Of a stretch of DNA of 64,000 nucleotides, positions 8,230 through 17,414 are shown one piece after another. Position numbers and translations under genes: made by a program. The notes under the pieces were generated by a model. That model was not told the origin of the DNA. It saw only the letters and a program-made list of their open reading frames with translations, and did not search any database. The stretch spans positions 496,001-560,000 of the forward strand of contig AP025576.1 in assembly GCA_022845955.1 (NCBI GenBank), in the 5' to 3' direction. This DNA comes from Lachnospiraceae bacterium. GTDB lineage: Bacteria > Bacillota > Clostridia > Lachnospirales > Lachnospiraceae. Position 1 is the stretch's first letter, and each line of letters starts with the position of its first letter.

Positions 8230-9897
8230 ATGAGCTTATTTGGAAAAAGGGGTTGGCTGCAAAAAAGTCTGGCTTTAACAGCTTCGGCTGCATTGGTTCT
8301 GGGGACGGCAGGCTGCGGCAGTCCGGCAGAGGATGTCTCGTCTCAGACATCTGCTGAAATGGAACAGGAAGAAAGCAGCCCGGAAGCATCTGAGACTTCC
8401 GGGAATGCGTACGAGGATCTTTCCCTGGAAGGCGTGGAACTGACCATTTGGGCGCCTGTTTACTGGGTGGGAAAGACAATGACCTATGACGATAATGAAG
8501 CCTGGCAAAAGGTCCAGGAAGAATTGGGAGTAAAATTAACTTTTATCCATCCGCCGGCTACGGAAGAAAAGGAACAGTTTAATCTGATGCTTGCATCGGA
8601 TGATCTGCCGGATATCATATGCACCGGTTGGGATGGGGATAATATGTTCATAGGGGGCAGAGATAAATATGTGGATGACGGAGTCATTATACCGCTGAAT
8701 GATCTGGTTCCTACCTATGCTCCCGATTATTTAAAAGCGATTGAAACAATCGTAGAAAAAGATCAGCAGAAGGATTTTTATACGGACAATGGACAGCTGA
8801 CGGCTTTTTATGGGATTTCCCCTTATGAGGAATGGTGTTATAACGGGATATTAATAAGAAAAGACTGGATAGAGGAGCTGGGGCTGGAAAGACCGGTAAC
8901 CCTGGAACAATATGAGGATGTGCTGACGCAGTTTAAGGAAAAGAAAGGCGCACAAAGCCCCTTGATTATGCCTAAAAACGGCATTGACGGGTTCTCAGGC
9001 GTATTTATGACCGCCTGGGGAATCGGACCGGGCTTTTACCAGGAAAACGGAACCGTTAAATATGGGCCAATCCAGCCGGAATTCAAAGAATATCTGGCAT
9101 TAATGAATGACTGGTATGAAAAAGGCCTGATTGATAAAGATTTCTCTACCAGGGATGAAGATGCAATGAAGCGGATGATGACGACAGGTGTTACCGGAAT
9201 GATTATCCATAGCCCGGATACGGTAGGAGCCTGGATGGATGGCGTATCCCCTATTATGACTGGCGGTTACCCGGTAAAGGAAGAAGGGGAACGGGTTAAT
9301 TACCGTCTGACAAACTATCAGGTAAGGCCGCAGTTCAGCTATTCTATAACCACGGCATGTAAAAATCCGGAGGCTGCGGTAAAATTTCTGAATTATGGTT
9401 ATACCCAGGAAGGGTATATGCTTTATAATTACGGAACGGAAGGGGATACCTATAACCTTACGGGAGAAACGGTAACCTATAACGGCATTGAATACCCGTT
9501 GGTGGAATATACGGATAAAATGCTGAATAATCCGGACTATCCTGTATTGGATGCCATCCTTACTTTTAAAGCCCATATAGGGCCGTTTATCCGTTTTGAA
9601 CATGAAGGCAATCCAGCTTTAAATATGCAGAATGCCGAGATACGGAAGGCATTAACGGATGAGGCGGATACGGGGTTAAATATTCCCATGACCACACTGA
9701 ATGCGGAAGAAGGTAAGGAATACGCCAGGATTATGAACCAGATACAAACTTACCAGGATACGGCTGTCCTGCAGTTTATTATGGGAACAAAAAGCCTGGA
9801 TGAATTTGATTCTTATGTGGAAGACATGAAAAAGCTGGAAATCGAATCAGCTGTCTCTTATCAGCAGGCGGCACTGGAGAGGTATTATAACAGATAA
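8230..9897 (+). CDS. Sugar ABC transporter substrate-binding lipoprotein (locus 1)
   Basis: Extracellular family 1 solute-binding protein of the LplA/YtcQ type, 555 residues. A lipoprotein signal peptide ends in TAGC (VLGTAGCGS), followed by a Ser/Glu-rich linker and the binding domain (DLSLEGVELTIWAPVYW). The start at 8230 is chosen over an in-frame upstream codon because GAAGGAGAGGG lies just before it and it opens directly with a basic signal peptide. It captures an oligosaccharide outside the cell for the two permeases that follow. The actual sugar is not evident. Confidence 0.92.
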   Translation: MSLFGKRGWLQKSLALTASAALVLGTAGCGSPAEDVSSQTSAEMEQEESSPEASETSGNAYEDLSLEGVELTIWAPVYWVGKTMTYDDNEAWQKVQEELGVKLTFIHPPATEEKEQFNLMLASDDLPDIICTGWDGDNMFIGGRDKYVDDGVIIPLNDLVPTYAPDYLKAIETIVEKDQQKDFYTDNGQLTAFYGISPYEEWCYNGILIRKDWIEELGLERPVTLEQYEDVLTQFKEKKGAQSPLIMPKNGIDGFSGVFMTAWGIGPGFYQENGTVKYGPIQPEFKEYLALMNDWYEKGLIDKDFSTRDEDAMKRMMTTGVTGMIIHSPDTVGAWMDGVSPIMTGGYPVKEEGERVNYRLTNYQVRPQFSYSITTACKNPEAAVKFLNYGYTQEGYMLYNYGTEGDTYNLTGETVTYNGIEYPLVEYTDKMLNNPDYPVLDAILTFKAHIGPFIRFEHEGNPALNMQNAEIRKALTDEADTGLNIPMTTLNAEEGKEYARIMNQIQTYQDTAVLQFIMGTKSLDEFDSYVEDMKKLEIESAVSYQQAALERYYNR

Positions 9898-9901
9898 GCA
9901 A

Positions 9902-9972
9902 GAAACAGGGAACCGGAGATTTACGTCCGTTGCAGCCATAGCAAACGGCTGTAACGGGCGGGTTCCTGTTTC
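9902..9972 (+). terminator. Intercistronic hairpin after the binding-protein gene
   Basis: GAAACAGGGAACC (9902-9914) pairs with GGTTCCTGTTTC (9961-9972) with one bulge. No long T-run follows, so it probably protects the upstream mRNA or partly terminates, giving more binding protein than permease. Confidence 0.6.
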
Positions 9973-9993
9973 ACGGGAGGGAGACGAAAATTC

Positions 9994-10899
9994 ATGCCTG
10001 GTAAGTTGATTAAGGATATCAGGAAATTTAAGTATGTATACCTGATGCTTATTCCTGTGTTGGCCTATTATATCATCTTTTGTTATGCGCCGATGGGCGG
10101 ACTGATTATGGCGTTTAAGGATTATGCGCCAAGGAAAGGGATATTTGGGAGCGACTGGGTCGGATTCAAATATTTCCTTGATTTTTTTAACGATATGTAT
10201 TTTGTACGGCTGATGCGTAATACGTTCATGCTGAATGTTTATGACATTATCGTGGGGTTTCCGGCCCCTATTATACTTGCCTTGCTGTTAAATGAGATAA
10301 CGGGGAAAAAATTCAAAAATACGGTTCAGACCATGCTTTATATGCCTAATTTCATATCGCTGATTGTGCTTTGCGGTATTGTAGTGGATTTTTGTGCCAC
10401 GGAAGGCGTAATCAATGATATCCTGTCCTTTTTAGGGTTTGAAGCGAATAATCTGCTGCAGAATCCCTGGCTTTTTAAACCTATTTTTGTCATAACAAAC
10501 CTGTGGCAGTATGCGGGGTGGAACAGTATTATTTATATGGCCGCTATTATGGGGATTAATGAAGAACTTTATGATGCCGCTTATGTGGATGGCTGCGGCA
10601 GGTTTAAAAGACTTATCCATGTAACGCTGCCGGGACTCTTGCCTACAATTGTAATTATGTTTATTATGAGGCTGGGGAATATTATGACGGTAGGTTTTGA
10701 AAAGGTTATTTTGCTCTATAATCCCCTGACTTATGAAACCGCTGATGTTATATCCTCCTATGTTTACCGGAGAGGTATCCTTGAGGCAAATTACAGTTAT
10801 GCGGCGGCAGTAGGATTCTTTAATTCTCTCATTAATTTTGGGTTTTTAATTCTTGCCAACTGGCTAAGCAAAAAAGCTACGGACGAAAGCCTGTGGTAA
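9994..10899 (+). CDS. Sugar ABC transporter permease, LplB type (locus 1)
   Basis: 301 residues with six membrane segments. The start follows GGGAGGGAGACG. The EAA loop that docks the ATPase is visible near residue 195 (EELYDAAYVDGCGRFKRLIHVTLPGLLP region). It is the first of two CUT1 permeases and should pair with the product of 10946-11830. No ATPase gene is present in the locus. Confidence 0.93.
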   Translation: MPGKLIKDIRKFKYVYLMLIPVLAYYIIFCYAPMGGLIMAFKDYAPRKGIFGSDWVGFKYFLDFFNDMYFVRLMRNTFMLNVYDIIVGFPAPIILALLLNEITGKKFKNTVQTMLYMPNFISLIVLCGIVVDFCATEGVINDILSFLGFEANNLLQNPWLFKPIFVITNLWQYAGWNSIIYMAAIMGINEELYDAAYVDGCGRFKRLIHVTLPGLLPTIVIMFIMRLGNIMTVGFEKVILLYNPLTYETADVISSYVYRRGILEANYSYAAAVGFFNSLINFGFLILANWLSKKATDESLW

Positions 10900-10945
10900 A
10901 TTTGGAACTGTAAATCAACAGCCGTAAGGCTCTGGGAGAAATAGG

Positions 10946-11830
10946 ATGAATACGAATAAAAAAATTTCTTATATTTTAGGAAACCTGGTTATGAAACTTT
11001 TTCTGGGGATAATTGCTGTTTTATGCCTGTATCCTATATTGTATATCCTTTTAGCCTCGTTCAGCGATCCGTTAAGGCTTGTCCAGCATACGGGGTTATT
11101 ATTTAAGCCTCTGGGTTTTACCCTGAAGGGTTATGAGGTGGCTTTGAGTTATAAAGGGATATTTACAGGTTATATCAATACGGCATTCATTGTGGTATTT
11201 GGAACAATGGTAAATATGGTGATGACGGTCCTGGGGGCATATGCGCTTTCCAGAAAAGAGATGTATACCTACCGCTTCCTTAATTTGTTTTTTGTATTTA
11301 CCATGTTTTTCAGCGGCGGCCTTATCCCTACTTACATATTAATAAAAAATCTGGGCCTGATAGACAGTTTGTTTGCCCTGATTTTTCCCGTTGCAATTAA
11401 TACATGGAATTTAATCATATTGAGGACTACTATTTCCGGATTGCCTGAAAGCCTTGTTGAATCGGCAAGGATTGATGGAGCCAATGATTTTGTAATCCTA
11501 TGGAAATTGATTGTCCCGCTTGTCAAACCTACATTGGCGGTGCTTGTACTGTATTATGTGGTAGGGCACTGGAATTCCTGGTTTAATGCTATGCTCTATA
11601 TTAAGGACAGGGATAAATTCCCGCTGCAGCTGATACTCAGGGAAATATTGATCGCAAATACATCCAATGCGGCATCTTCCATGGGACTTGATTTGTCGGA
11701 AATGGATAAGTATAAACAGCTTGTAAAATATTGCACGACAGTGATCGCCACGCTGCCTATCTTATGTGTGTATCCGTTTTTACAGAAATATTTTGTAAAA
11801 GGGGTAATGATCGGTGCGGTTAAGGGCTGA
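10946..11830 (+). CDS. Sugar ABC transporter permease, YtcP/LplC type (locus 1)
   Basis: 294 residues with six membrane segments and the EAA loop ESLVESARIDGANDF followed by WKLIVPLVKP. The C terminus, KYFVKGVMIGAVKG, is typical of this permease class. A GGGAGAAATAGG ribosome site precedes the start. It forms the translocation channel with the LplB-type partner 46 bp upstream. Confidence 0.93.
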   Translation: MNTNKKISYILGNLVMKLFLGIIAVLCLYPILYILLASFSDPLRLVQHTGLLFKPLGFTLKGYEVALSYKGIFTGYINTAFIVVFGTMVNMVMTVLGAYALSRKEMYTYRFLNLFFVFTMFFSGGLIPTYILIKNLGLIDSLFALIFPVAINTWNLIILRTTISGLPESLVESARIDGANDFVILWKLIVPLVKPTLAVLVLYYVVGHWNSWFNAMLYIKDRDKFPLQLILREILIANTSNAASSMGLDLSEMDKYKQLVKYCTTVIATLPILCVYPFLQKYFVKGVMIGAVKG

Positions 11831-11882
11831 GTACGCCCGGGAAACGAAACCGTTATTATGCGGAAAAGGAATGGAGATTATT

Positions 11883-12932
11883 ATGCAGAAATTAAGCGAA
11901 CAGGCCAGGGGAGTGCTGAATGATAAAAAATGGATTGGGATCAGGGACGGATGGTTTGGAAGAATGCAGGGGTTGTTTGACGGAAAAAGGGATTCTTTTT
12001 TAGAAACCCATTTTTTCGCAGTCAACGGAACGACCGGGAATGCTGATTTTGGACTTTTATACGAAAACCCGGCGGAATGGGTAATTATGGCACTGGAAGA
12101 TCTGGCAGGGAAAGCAAGTCTGATTGATAATGAAGATATGTTTGTTCCATTATGTATCGAACCTTCTTTTTATGGCGTCCATTTCATTGATAAAATTCTG
12201 GGGGCAGAGGTATTTTTCCAGGACGGCCAATGGTACAATCACTATCTGGAAAGAGAAGTGGGAAGCCTGGAACGGCCCGATCTGGACAGAGACGAAACAT
12301 GGAAAATTGCCAGGGAAGCGGCGTTTTCTTTCCGGGATGCAGAGGTCCGGCTTCCCTTGTTTGGGCTGCCTACGATTGCCAGCGCCCTCAATATTGCAAC
12401 CAATTTGTACGGGGAAGAGATTCTGGCAGCGATGCTGATTGAACCGGAAGCGGCGGCCCATGATCTTGCGGTTATCAATGACTTGTTATGTGAAATCCAT
12501 CAATGGTACCGGGCGCACCTGCCTGCCTGTCAGCTCCAGCCTGTAATATCCTGGAACCGGACACAGCCTCCGGGATACGGGCAGTTATGCGGCTGTACCA
12601 CACAGCTTCTTTCGGCCGGTTTATATGAAGAATTTATTATGCCGCTGGATGACAGGCTCCTTTCCCTATACCCCGGCGGAGGCATGATCCATTTTTGCGG
12701 TTCCCATACCCATCTCCTGGAAACATTAAGCAAAATGCCTCATTTGAAAGCGGTCCAGTTAAATGACAGGGCAGCCTGGGATTTAGCGGAATATTATCAC
12801 AAATTGCGGGAGGATCAGATAATCTATCTGAATCCCTGCGAAGGAATGGATATAAAAAAGGCAATTGAAATTACCGGAGGAAACAGGCTGGTGATAGCGG
12901 ATACGGTGAGAACTTCCAGTTATGATGTATAA
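11883..12932 (+). CDS. Uroporphyrinogen decarboxylase family protein (zinc MtaA/CmuA-like)
   Basis: The 349-residue protein belongs to the URO-D superfamily. It carries the HxC zinc motif (H270-F-C272 in MIHFCGSHTHLL), which is typical of MtaA/CmuA-type methyltransferases and absent from heme-pathway HemE. A Cys in NPCEGMD near the C terminus could be the third ligand. The start is the second in-frame ATG, since GGAG lies 6-7 bases before it. It is co-transcribed with the sugar permeases, 52 bp after the second. The family name does not fix the reaction: methyl transfer or demethylation of an imported methylated compound is possible, heme synthesis is unlikely. Confidence 0.8.
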   Translation: MQKLSEQARGVLNDKKWIGIRDGWFGRMQGLFDGKRDSFLETHFFAVNGTTGNADFGLLYENPAEWVIMALEDLAGKASLIDNEDMFVPLCIEPSFYGVHFIDKILGAEVFFQDGQWYNHYLEREVGSLERPDLDRDETWKIAREAAFSFRDAEVRLPLFGLPTIASALNIATNLYGEEILAAMLIEPEAAAHDLAVINDLLCEIHQWYRAHLPACQLQPVISWNRTQPPGYGQLCGCTTQLLSAGLYEEFIMPLDDRLLSLYPGGGMIHFCGSHTHLLETLSKMPHLKAVQLNDRAAWDLAEYYHKLREDQIIYLNPCEGMDIKKAIEITGGNRLVIADTVRTSSYDV

Positions 12933-13060
12933 GTTTACGGTTTATGGAAAACGATCCTGCCTCCCGTGACACCCTAAGCAGGGATCCCTTGCCTGCATCC
13001 GCCGCCGGTGATAGAATAAAAAGAAAAAAGATAGGCAGATACGAGGGAGGACACCAGGAA

Positions 13061-13975
13061 ATGAAAGAAATCAGACAGGCGGGGGAGATACGGATCCGCA
13101 AAGGCAGCCGGCTCGACAAAGAGGAAAAGGAAAGAATTACAGAATTGACGGCAGTCTGTAACAAAGCGGACGGAACCTGCAATGAACTGTTCCTGACCAA
13201 TGAATTCAATGTGTTTCCGGAAATGCCCTGTTTTTTCCGGGCTTATCCGGAAAACGGGGATGGGGAGCCGGAACTCGCCGGGATTCTTATCGTATATGCC
13301 GATCAGGAGACAACGGCGGAGATTTCCGCGTATGTCCATCCCGGACAGAGAAAGAAAGGATTTTTCAGCGCTCTTCTGCATGCGGCACTGGAGGAATGCA
13401 GGGCCTTTGGATATCAGAAACTGGAATTTAAGACGGAGAAGGCCTTTGCCGGTGCGGGAGAGATCCTGAAACAATATGGGGCCGTCCCGCTGCGGGAAGA
13501 GTACCTGATGATTTGGAAGGAAGATACGCAGGCCATGGTGCAGGGCGGAGGCCTTCTTGCGGTCAGGCCGGCACGGGAAGGGGATTTGGAAGCAATAGCC
13601 GTGATCCAGGCGGAGGCATTCGGTGATACCCCGGAAATGGCCCGGCGTTATGTGGAGAGTTCTTACCAGAGCCGGGATACCCTGCTGACGGTTATTGAGG
13701 ATTCGGAGAAATGCACAGGCTGCTGCTGTCTGGATATCAGCGGGGAGCGGGCCGTGATTTTCGGATTGTGCATCGCCTGCGCTTCCCGGGGAACGGGACA
13801 GGGCGGACGGCTTCTGCAGGAGACGGTGCGTTTGGCGGCGTCGCAAAAGGACGAGGTAGCCCTCTGTGTGGAGGCAGGAAATGAAACCGCGCTGCATCTG
13901 TATGAAAGGTGCGGCTTTTGCAAAGCCACGGAGTACCGGTATTTCGGGTGTCCCATAGAGGCCGTCAGCCGATAG
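13061..13975 (+). CDS. Tandem GNAT acetyltransferase
   Basis: 304 residues with two GNAT folds. The first (about residues 70-155) has the acetyl-CoA loop region AYVHPGQRKKGFFSALLHAAL; the second (about 165-300) has GLCIACASRGTGQGGRLLQETV followed by NETALHLYERCGF. Only the second loop, RGTGQGGR, is close to the canonical Q/R-x-x-G-x-G/A pattern, so it is probably the active half. The start was set at 13061, after GGGAGG, rather than at an upstream in-frame codon. It acetylates an unknown amine. It may be the last gene of the locus 1 operon. Confidence 0.8.
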   Translation: MKEIRQAGEIRIRKGSRLDKEEKERITELTAVCNKADGTCNELFLTNEFNVFPEMPCFFRAYPENGDGEPELAGILIVYADQETTAEISAYVHPGQRKKGFFSALLHAALEECRAFGYQKLEFKTEKAFAGAGEILKQYGAVPLREEYLMIWKEDTQAMVQGGGLLAVRPAREGDLEAIAVIQAEAFGDTPEMARRYVESSYQSRDTLLTVIEDSEKCTGCCCLDISGERAVIFGLCIACASRGTGQGGRLLQETVRLAASQKDEVALCVEAGNETALHLYERCGFCKATEYRYFGCPIEAVSR

Positions 13976-14005
13976 GACTGCCCCGAAATCCGTTTGGATT
14001 ATAAA

Positions 14006-14050
14006 AGAAAAAAATGGCAGGCCGTGTCCCGCATATCAGACACGCCTGCC
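14006..14050 (-). terminator. Terminator of sugar locus 2
   Basis: On the minus strand GGCAGGCGTGTC pairs with GACACGGCCTGCC, one G bulged, and is followed by a T-run (ATTTTTTTCTTTT). It ends the operon running from 23597 down to 14066. Confidence 0.8.
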
Positions 14051-14065
14051 TGGGCACTGCCGCAC

Positions 14066-16378
14066 TCAGCACTCTCCATGCAGGGAAAACATCAGCGTAT
14101 CCCCCATACGCATTTCAAGTGTCAGCGTTGTCACATTATGCCCGTAATAACGCTTCTCATACACCTCAAAAGGGCTGCACGGATGTTTAAAATACAGGGT
14201 GTGCTTTCCTTTATAGGATGCATGAAGTGTTACAAAATTCTTATTCGCAAACAGGATGTCATCCTCTTTATTATAGAGATGGCAGCCCGCATATTCCGCC
14301 AGGGAGGCCAGAAGCTCCGCACGCAGAACCTGGGGCGCGCAGTATACACTCGTCCAGCCGTCCATTTCCTTCAGCCCGTAAGCGGGAAGTCCCAGCTCAC
14401 AATAGGTGCCCAGGATAACGGCCTGAGGATCATCGATGTAAAAGCCCGGGTTCATATAGGCGGGCAGAATCACGTTTTCAAGCCACACATTCGAATGCAC
14501 ATCCCTGTCAATGAAGCCATACCGGCGATCCTCCACCGCATACCGCACCGCGGGATGCTTCCGATCGGTGATTTTAAACCGCGGCGAACAGGTATGATCG
14601 ATCCGCCCCGTCTTAAAACCGGTCAGCTGCTCTATATTTTCATTACCCATCACAAGCCCGGCATCCGGGTTGATAAATCCGGGCGCATACAGCCACAGTA
14701 CCACCGCGTGGTTTTTCCTGGCCTTTCGGATAATGGCTTTGCGCTCCTCATCCGTCAGGCAGAAAACATTCATCATCACGTACAGCTTATAATCCGGCAT
14801 ATCTTCCCGGGCGCAGTCGTTGTGGAAATAGTAATCCACCGGCGCGCCGATCCGCGGCAGATCTGAAGTCCTGTAATAATCCAGCATCAGGGTATTGGTA
14901 TACATGGAAACCGTATGGCAGCTCTCCTGATCATAAATAAGGGCGATTTCGTTTTCCTTGTTCCGGTCAAGCCCATAAGCAAACCGGGCGATTTCCTCCT
15001 GTCTGCTAAACAGCTTATATATATCTTCCTGCTGATACCGCCCGCCTTGTGCATGCTGATCAAACCACCATGCATAAATATCGTCACACAGGACTCTTGC
15101 AAAATCCCGTTTCAGGGTCACTATGCTGTCCCGCACATCATAAAGCCCCATGGCGTCCCGGTAAAAGCTGTCCTCCAGATGGGTGCGGCTGTCCTCCTCC
15201 GCCACAAACATCTGGCCCCGCAGCCGGAAGGAATCCTGCATTTCTCTCTGGGCCACGCTGCCGCCCGGCTCCCTGTTATTATAAACGCCCGGCGCCGCCA
15301 GAAAATCCACATAACCGGAGTCCAGTATCGGAAGTGTGGAAGTGGCCGTACTGCTGTTAAAGAAATCGGTACATCCGTAGGAACCGTAAAACGCCCCTAC
15401 AATTTTGCCGGCATAACGCTCCTTCAGCAGCCTGGCAAAGTAAATGATGGCTTCCGCCGTAGCTTCATGAAATGCGTCATAAAAGTCCGCCACATACCTG
15501 TAATCCGTCATATTTAAGAACACGCCCAGATTGGCGGCCTTTTCCGCGTCCATATCAATATTTTTACCGATTATACGCTCCGCGCTTTCGTAATACTTCA
15601 TGGCATCCATGATGCCTTCTTCCATAAAAATAAAGTACTGATCCTGCACATTGGGGATGACCGGCCTTTCGAAAGAAGCATCCTCTATTTTCCATGCCTT
15701 TTTAAGCTTATCCTCCGTCCCGTACCGTTTCCTTAGGAATTCCCCGTAGAACTTCAGGAAGGAAGGGGAAAAATCGCCATATTTATTTTTTTCCCTGTCA
15801 CAGATCACATTCACCGGATACCATTCCGAGGTGCCGCCGGCCGCCAGAAAATAGCCTATGACCCGATCTGCAAACGGAAGCGAATCCACCTTATCGCAAA
15901 ATTCCTTCAGCGCCTTTCCCGCCGCTTCCTGCCATTTCCCGGAAGCAAAAGAGTACATGCCCGGAATTTCATCCATATGGACTTCGGAGGACAGGATTGC
16001 CGGCTCGTGGCTTCCGTCCTGGTAGGTGATCAGTTCTTCCTTGTTTTCCTCCATCCAGTCCACGGGCGGGTGCAGTCCGATCCTCACTATAATATAGGCA
16101 TCCGGCACCTGCTCCAGAAGGGTTTCGGCATTCCTGACAAACGCTTCCATTCCCCCGGGCTCATGCTGGCGCATGCCGTGTTCATCCGTATCATCCTTTC
16201 CCGGCCGAAGCCAGTCCGTATTGGTCATCAGGAAAAAAACCTTCAGCCCGGATTCTCCCAACCGTTTAATATACTCCGGCTTATGAAAACGCGTTGTCAT
16301 AGCCATAGGCGGCCAGGCCTTTCCGTCAATCACCAGTGCCGGGCTGCCGTTTACTTTTTTCACCTCTGCAAAACTCAT
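14066..16378 (-). CDS. Putative glycoside hydrolase, GH42/GH-A-like (locus 2)
   Basis: 770 residues, cytoplasmic. The N-terminal two-thirds look like a TIM barrel of the GH-A/GH42 type (DTDEHGMRQHEPGG; GYFLAAGGTSEWYPV, the likely acid/base region; RGQMFVAEEDSRTH, the likely nucleophile region at the end of a strand). The middle to C-terminal part resembles the GH42 trimerisation/glutamine amidotransferase-like domain (DYKLYVMMNVFCLTDEERKAI). I could not assign a precise family. The start follows GGGAGGAGAGGA. It is the last gene of locus 2 and probably hydrolyses the sugar taken up there. Confidence 0.65.
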   Translation of the reverse strand: MSFAEVKKVNGSPALVIDGKAWPPMAMTTRFHKPEYIKRLGESGLKVFFLMTNTDWLRPGKDDTDEHGMRQHEPGGMEAFVRNAETLLEQVPDAYIIVRIGLHPPVDWMEENKEELITYQDGSHEPAILSSEVHMDEIPGMYSFASGKWQEAAGKALKEFCDKVDSLPFADRVIGYFLAAGGTSEWYPVNVICDREKNKYGDFSPSFLKFYGEFLRKRYGTEDKLKKAWKIEDASFERPVIPNVQDQYFIFMEEGIMDAMKYYESAERIIGKNIDMDAEKAANLGVFLNMTDYRYVADFYDAFHEATAEAIIYFARLLKERYAGKIVGAFYGSYGCTDFFNSSTATSTLPILDSGYVDFLAAPGVYNNREPGGSVAQREMQDSFRLRGQMFVAEEDSRTHLEDSFYRDAMGLYDVRDSIVTLKRDFARVLCDDIYAWWFDQHAQGGRYQQEDIYKLFSRQEEIARFAYGLDRNKENEIALIYDQESCHTVSMYTNTLMLDYYRTSDLPRIGAPVDYYFHNDCAREDMPDYKLYVMMNVFCLTDEERKAIIRKARKNHAVVLWLYAPGFINPDAGLVMGNENIEQLTGFKTGRIDHTCSPRFKITDRKHPAVRYAVEDRRYGFIDRDVHSNVWLENVILPAYMNPGFYIDDPQAVILGTYCELGLPAYGLKEMDGWTSVYCAPQVLRAELLASLAEYAGCHLYNKEDDILFANKNFVTLHASYKGKHTLYFKHPCSPFEVYEKRYYGHNVTTLTLEMRMGDTLMFSLHGEC

Positions 16379-16476
16379 ATCCGTATCCTCTCCTCCCTGT
16401 CATACCTTACTGTCTTTCATGCTTTTCTTTGTTTACAGCCGTCCGTACTTAGCTGAACGGCCGCCTTTGTGTTCCT

Positions 16477-16503
16477 GTAACTGTTCAGTACCTTCACAGT
16501 TAC
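16477..16503. repeat. Dispersed palindromic repeat, copy A
   Basis: A 27-bp element with perfect 8-bp arms, GTAACTGT and ACAGTTAC, around an 11-base centre, TCAGTACCTTC. It lies in the intergenic gap between the second permease and the hydrolase of locus 2. A near-identical copy is at 61062, a variant at 62422 and a composite at 56184-56315. Confidence 0.8.
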
Positions 16504-16509
16504 GTGTTC

Positions 16510-17400
16510 CTATTCCTTTACAGAGCCTACGGTAATTCCCTTTACAAAGAATTTCTGCAGGAACGGATAAACGACCAGGATAGGAATGATGGAAATGAAC
16601 AGCTGGGCGCTGCGCACTGTTTTTTCACTGAGGCTGGAAAGCAGGGCCAGCTGCTCCGGCGTCATATTTGTCATGGTCTGGTTATTGTTAATGATCTGGG
16701 TTGCCAGATAGGTCGCCATGGGGTAGTTATTGGGATTATTCATGTAGAACATGCCGTCAAACCACGCGTTCCAGTGTCCGATCATGGAAAAGAGCAGCAG
16801 GGATGCCAGGGACGGCTTCGACATAGGCAGAATGACCTGGAACAGTGTCTGCCAGTGGTTGGCCCCATCCACGAAGGCGGCCTCCTCCACCGCCCGCGGA
16901 AGGCCTCTTATGAAGTTCATCATGATGATCACATTCCAGATATTCATGGCGCAGGGAAGGATCAAAACCCAGAAGCTGTCCAGCAGATGCAGGTTTTTAA
17001 TGACCATATAGGTGGGGATCAGGCCGCCGCCCAGGAACATGGTAATGGCAAAATAGGTCATATACCAGGTACGCCCCCGGAAATGAATGGAGGATCGGGA
17101 GAGCGGATAAGCGGTAAGTACAATCAGGATCATATTCAGGGCCGTGCCTATCACAACTCTTCCTCCCGCAATGCCTACGGAATGGAAGAAATCTTTCTTT
17201 TTCATCAGGTACTCATAAGCGGAAAGGGAAAACTCCACCGGGATAAAGGTTACGCGGCCGGCCATAGCGGCGTTGCTGCTGCTTAAGGACATGGCGAGGA
17301 CGTGCAAGATGGGAAAAATACAGGTCATTGCCACAAGAGCCAGAACTACCGTATTAAATAATTGATAGACATAATAAGAACCCGAACGTTTGATTTTCAT
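16510..17400 (-). CDS. Sugar ABC transporter permease, YtcP/LplC type (locus 2)
   Basis: 296 residues with six membrane segments, EAA loop EEAAFVDGANHWQTLFQVILP and C terminus KFFVKGITVGSVKE. The ATG at 17400 is preferred to a GTG three codons upstream, because AAAGGGGG lies 9 bases before the ATG but overlaps the GTG. It forms the channel with the LplB-type permease ending 14 bp upstream. Confidence 0.92.
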   Translation of the reverse strand: MKIKRSGSYYVYQLFNTVVLALVAMTCIFPILHVLAMSLSSSNAAMAGRVTFIPVEFSLSAYEYLMKKKDFFHSVGIAGGRVVIGTALNMILIVLTAYPLSRSSIHFRGRTWYMTYFAITMFLGGGLIPTYMVIKNLHLLDSFWVLILPCAMNIWNVIIMMNFIRGLPRAVEEAAFVDGANHWQTLFQVILPMSKPSLASLLLFSMIGHWNAWFDGMFYMNNPNNYPMATYLATQIINNNQTMTNMTPEQLALLSSLSEKTVRSAQLFISIIPILVVYPFLQKFFVKGITVGSVKE

Positions 17401-17414
17401 CTGACGCACCCCCT

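Noticed and set aside
11814..11882. Longer start for the URO-D-family protein at 11814
   Set aside because: It would overlap the permease end and lacks a ribosome site; GGAG lies correctly before 11883.
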